Assembly (NCBI RefSeq): GCF_954871325.1
Contig: NC_088775.1
Location: forward strand, 31,907,561-31,971,560
DNA from: Gordionus sp. m RMFG-2023
Taxonomy: Eukaryota; Nematomorpha; Gordioida; Chordodea; Parachordodidae
Direction: 5' to 3'
DNA length: 64,000 nt
The number at the start of each line of letters is the position of its first letter. Positions within the stretch are counted from its first letter, which is position 1. This document shows positions 42,201-48,200 of this stretch, in pieces. The translations under genes were made by a program, and so were the position numbers. The notes beneath the pieces are model-generated. The model was not told the origin of the DNA. It ran no database searches and was given only the letters and a program-made list of their open reading frames with translations.

Positions 42201-45200
42201 TATTATTTTGATAAATAAATACTGCCCATTTTGTTTACTGCCCTAAAAAAAATTTATAAATACTTTCAAAAAGATTAATTTGTTGATAATAAAAGCCCAT
42301 TTTGATTAAAATACTGGCCCAAAAAATCATAGCCATTTTTAAACAACACACAAATTTAAAGGAATTAACTTCTGCAAAATGAATATTGCTTTCCCATATA
42401 TTCCTATAATTTATAAATTGCTCGGGATTCTTAATGAGATAAATAAATTACAACAAATGCATTATTTTATAAATATTTATTATTTAGGTAAATTACATTT
42501 TTTTTATAGTTTTTGAGGATTATTACCATCATTTCTGTTATGTTTTTAATATTATGAGTGATTTTTTAGGTTCAAATTGTAATTAATAGCACTTTTTTAA
42601 AAGAAAAATAGAGCATTTTAACTCTAATTCTATCCGATTGAAAATGAATAAGAATATATTGTAAACTAGTAGATAGCCCGTCAAAAATGACGGGTAATGA
42701 AAATTTTCTTCTTACTTTTATGCATGTTACCTGTTATTTTAATATTATATCCAATTTTTATTCTTCTTACCCCCTCATCCCTTCAGGCCAGGTTTAATCT
42801 ATTAAAACTAAGTGCTATGGTTTGAGTAAAAATAAATTTAAAGCATTTACTTGATAATACCAATATTATTTGTTAAATATTACTGATTAATTATACCTAA
42901 TATTTACTATTAAAAAAAATCCCAGGCAAAGTTCAAAGCCATATTAATTATGAAAAATTCTTCCAAGCCCAATGAATGATCATAATAATTTTGGTAGTTA
43001 AGAACTGAAATAAAATATTTAAATAATCATAATGAATTTAAAAATACAATCAAAATTCAGATTTTCATTGGTTTTTTGATCAGTCAAGCCCAGGCCTGCA
43101 AAAAAATTTATTTTGGGCCAATGTCTGACCTATAATTAATAATAAAGAAATTCTCAAGCGTCCAAGCTCATAATAATTTTGAAAAATTTTCCCCAAGCCC
43201 AGCCCAATATAATTTATAAAAATATTTCCCAAGCCCAGCCCAGAATAATTTTATAAAAAAATTTTCTCAAACCTGGCCAACCGATAGTAATTTTTTTTTT
43301 CCAAGCCTGGAGATAGGTTAATCTCTAAAAACCATATCTATTTTTTAGTCTATTTTAACCCAGCTCACCCCAACCAAGGCCAACCCATTAAAACTAAGAG
43401 TGAATACTATGTTTTTGAATAAAAATATATTTAAATTAGATTACCTGAGGGCCATATAAATATTCTGTGTTAAATATTACACCTATGCCTAATATTAAAA
43501 AAATTCCCAAGCCAGGTCCTCGCACTTAGTTTTCTCAAACCAGCAAAAGATTATAATAATTTTAATAGTTGAGGACTGAAATAATATATAAAAATTCACA
43601 ATGCATTTAAAAATACAATCAGAATATGAAAGATGCATGGGCCTTGGTTGATCAGGCCTTGCCATGTTTGCAAAAAAAAATTCAGACCAATCTATAACCC
43701 AAAATTCAAAAATCTTAAAGCACCTCTATTTTAAATTTTATCCAATATGATTACCATCAGATTTTTAAATTTTGATATTTCTAATATATGCTCACAGTGT
43801 ACATTGCAACAATTTTACCTCTTTTACTCTTAAATTTTAATATTTATATAAAATTTATTAATAAAGTATATTTAATACCATACACACAAACTAAATAATA
43901 CCCTTCAACCTTCAACCCATGGTTTTTTGATCAGGCCTGGCTATGTCTGCAAAAAAAATTTCAGACCAATCTATAACCCATATTTAAAATTCAAAAACCT
44001 TAAAGCACCTCTATTTTAAATTTTATACAATATGATTTCCATCACATTTTTAATTTTAATATTTCTAATACGTGCTCACAGTATACATTAGAGAACTGCA
44101 AAGTAATTTTTTCGCAACCCGAGCCCGACCCGAGCCCGAATTAAAAAAAATTTTTGTCCGAGCCCGACCCGAGCCCGAGCACACATTTTTTAGTCCAACC
44201 CGAGCCGACCCGAGCCCGACCCGAATAAAATTTTGCAATTTAAGTTTTAATATTATAATAACCAAAAAAAAATTTATGTGTATTTATTCAGTTCAGCCAC
44301 CTTAAATAAAAGTTTATTTGACGGCCATAATCTATACAAGATATATATTAAGTTGCATTTTATTAAATTTGTAAAAAATATTATAAAATGATTAATATAC
44401 AAGCGAATTTAAAAATTATAACGATTATATAATACAATAAGCATCATTTATGCGAATATAGATATGATATAAAAGTTAATAAATATATAAAAAATATAAT
44501 GAACATATTATATTATATTGACCTCATCAATATCATTATCAAAATTATCACAAAGTGAATAATTATGATATATAAATAAAGAGGCGTCCAGTTAATCTGG
44601 CTTTAAACGAGTCCTTCTATCCTCAAAGGCCCTACCTGGAAATCGCCCTTTCACTGCTAGCCGACGAAGCAGGGATAGCCAGGAATTTAAGAGCTAAAAT
44701 ACTTAAATTTGGAAACTCATAATGGTTTGTTTTCCACCATTTTAAAATATTATCGTCATCAATACATAATTTCGGATCTAGGTATTTTTTTAGCTCGTCA
44801 ACTTCGGCGCTAGCATCAGAATACGCATTGTCAGCCTCCCATAGAGAGAAGTCCAAAAACGTATCTACCACCTCTGTAGTTTCTTAAGAAAAAAATATTC
44901 ATTAATAATGTTAAGATATATATTTATTTTATTATTTTTTAATAAATAATTTTATTAATAATTTAACCATATTTTCATAAATTTGTTACCAGCACATCGA
45001 CCCATTTTCATATATGAGTTTAATATAGAAAATAATTTATTGCGGATACCATCAGCAGTATCTACTGAATTTCTAGAAATTGTCGTAGGATTTGGAATGA
45101 TGCTTTTAACATCAATATTTCCATATATTGAACCAATTTTGGCAAAATATTGGCAACAATCAACAAAGCCTTCCCCATGAATTGTATCAAATGATCTCAA

Positions 45201-48200
45201 ATCACGTCCACAAAACATAGTAAGCACCTTTGTGCACTCTTTTTTCAATTTTGTACAACTTTTGAGTTTTTTCGGATCAGTACCAAAAAGACTATCAATT
45301 GTTAATTGTGTCTTTTTACTCTCTGCTGTTGTACTTGTATTTGTATATACACATTTATGTCTTTTAAGTTGATTTGCTCTTAAAATAATTTAATAAGTTC
45401 ATATACCTGTTGTTATTGAATTATATACATAAATAAATTTGCATATAATAGAAATGACATAATTAAGCTTTTCTTTATTTTCATCATATATAAATGAAAA
45501 TTTCTTCCATACATCGGATTTTCCATTAAGATTCTTCCTTACTTCATACTCCTTTGTCTTAATCTTTTCACCAATTCTTTTTAATTTTGCATCCATTAAG
45601 ATAATTTTTTTAATATGGCTGTGTTAAAAAAATATTTAAAATGACTTTAATCAATTAGATTGAAATAAACAGAGTTGGGCAGTACTGCTAATACTTGTAT
45701 CTAAGATACATGATACAAGATCCCTTTATATCTTGTACTCAGTATATTTTGACATTTTTAATAAGATACTAATATCTGTATCTAAGATCCTTAATTCTGA
45801 AAAGAATCTTGTATCTTTTTCATTTTCTTGACAAAAGATACAGATACAGATTCTTTTTAATATTCATGTTTTAAATTTTACATATCACAGTATACATCTT
45901 ATTTTCTTTGAGAATCTTGTATTAATTTCCTAATTTTTTTCTGCCATATTTTAAAATATTGACAACCAAAATTATCTGGAAAATTTATAACTAATATTAA
46001 GGTAGATAGATAAAAAAATAATAATACCAAAACGAAATAAGTAAAGATTATATTTTATATATAAATGTAACTTACCAATTTTATATAATATTTTTTAATT
46101 TCTAGGATGGGATGATTAACATTTATGGCAGTGAAATTTAAATTATAGAAATAAGTTCCCCTGAATCAAATCCCAATCTTAAATTTTATATGGAAATTTT
46201 TTAAAACAAATGTTATAAAAGACAATGTATAGGCTAGATAAATAATAAATAATGAATAAAACTTATCTTTAGTACATAAAATATGTCTTATCTTGTAATT
46301 CACGGGAAACACACAATTTAGTGATAAAATAGTTTGGTATCCGGTTGTTAGGTTTATAAAATAATAATTAATAATGACATGACATGTTAATATGATTGAC
46401 ATTTTAATCCTTAAATGTGATAAATATTAAATAATATGATTTTATAATTAATATTATAAATTATACTGACTATTTAAGATATTAATATTATTATTTATTT
46501 TCGGGTCGGGTCGGGCTACGGACAGCCCGTGCAGTTCTCTAGTATACATAACAATTTTACCTCTTTTACTCTTAAATTTAAATATTTATATAAAATTTAT
46601 TAATAAAGTATATTTAATACCATACACACAAACTAAATAATTACCCTTCAACATCTATATAAATAATATTTTAAATTTAATTATGTTCAAATTGGTGCAT
46701 GCGTGAAACTTTAATATATATAAATTAATATTTTAAATTTATTTATATTGAAGTTGGTGCATGCGGTAAAGCATATGCCTTTGAAACGGGAAGCTCGAGT
46801 TCGATTCTCGTAGAGAGCAAAAATTAACATTACACTATATAGTCTCCTTAAATTTAAAATATATTAGGGAGATAAGAAAACGATCGTGTTTATTTATGGA
46901 GATTTTATATATTAAATTAGGGAAAACTCACTTTGTTATAAAAGACGTGGAGGGTAATCGAATTGGATTTTCTGTTGGACATTGGTCCGTGGTCCTCAGC
47001 CACAATTGTTAGGTTGAGCCAACCATCCTCGAATCCTTTCAATTGATCGGTTCTTTGGGTCAAGAATACTTCACCCGTATTAGAATCCATATCAAACCCG
47101 GGCTGGAACCGCAAAAAACTGATAATATTTGTATTTTAAATGATTATATAAATTTGAGAGCACATGATCAAAAATAAGTCTAAATCAAGGATCATTTTAA
47201 ACGAATGATTTAATTTTACTAAAATGTATATAAAGCTTCGGAATGATTAAACCCAGGGTTTATAAAAGGAATAGATGTGGGAAGCGAAACTCCTCTCTTA
47301 AAATGTTTACCGGAACTAAGAATCTATTAAAATTTCCTTGAGTTCTATCAGAATTCTTAGAGTCTTATTAAGTTTGTAACCAGAACCAGACCCTGAGATC
47401 GTTTCAAATGTAAGAACGGGATTTAGGAATCGAAATCACCTTTTTATAATCCCAACTCTTAATAAAAAAGCTTAATCTTGAGGTTTTTAAAGTAGATAAT
47501 TTTATTATTTTAAATGTTTTTCCAATTTTTTTTAACTTATTGCCTTTCAGTCAAATGCCTGCTTAAATCCATGTTAAAAAACACATTTCATATAACAATA
47601 ACTTTATAATTTTTTAATGAATATCACAAAAATGGACGTCTTTTTCTTTGTTAATCGTAGTCTTGATAGCTAAAGCTAGCATTTAGTAAAAAAAAATTGG
47701 TAAAGAAAATAATAACATCAAAAAGATCATGGCTATTTTATTTTTAATGGTAAAGTAAAGGAAAAGGTTAATAACTAACGCTCTTTTTTTCGAAGAATAA
47801 ATGGTATAATAAGGAGTAGTTCGTGGTGCAAACAATCATAATTAGATTACACGATATTTTCAAAAAAAACCCATATGTTTGGGATGTTTCAAAAAGATAT
47901 ATTTTTTAAAAAAAATATAAATTTAAAATTTTCAAATGTTTCGTTACGTTTTATAAAATGACCCCAAATATTATTAGTTCAATAAAAAAAAATCTTAGTT
48001 ATTTGATGGATAATATTCATTTATTGCAAATAGATATATTATTATATCAAAAAAAAATATGAAGTGGTTCACCCGATCCCTCATTGCCCTATAGATGATA
48101 CCTCATTCAATCTAATGACGTGGAGGTCCGTCTTATGGCGAAAATGTAAAATAATTTCATTATAAAATGGATTGACTATGGATGTCAACTAAGAGAGTAC

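Noticed and set aside
44072-44305. Pro/Arg/Glu-rich frames on both strands
   Set aside because: Translation of the CCCGAGCCCGACCC array at a hAT end.
46753-46820. Functional tRNA gene
   Set aside because: T-arm and D-arm are recognisable but acceptor stem and anticodon stem do not pair properly; treated as a tRNA-derived repeat.
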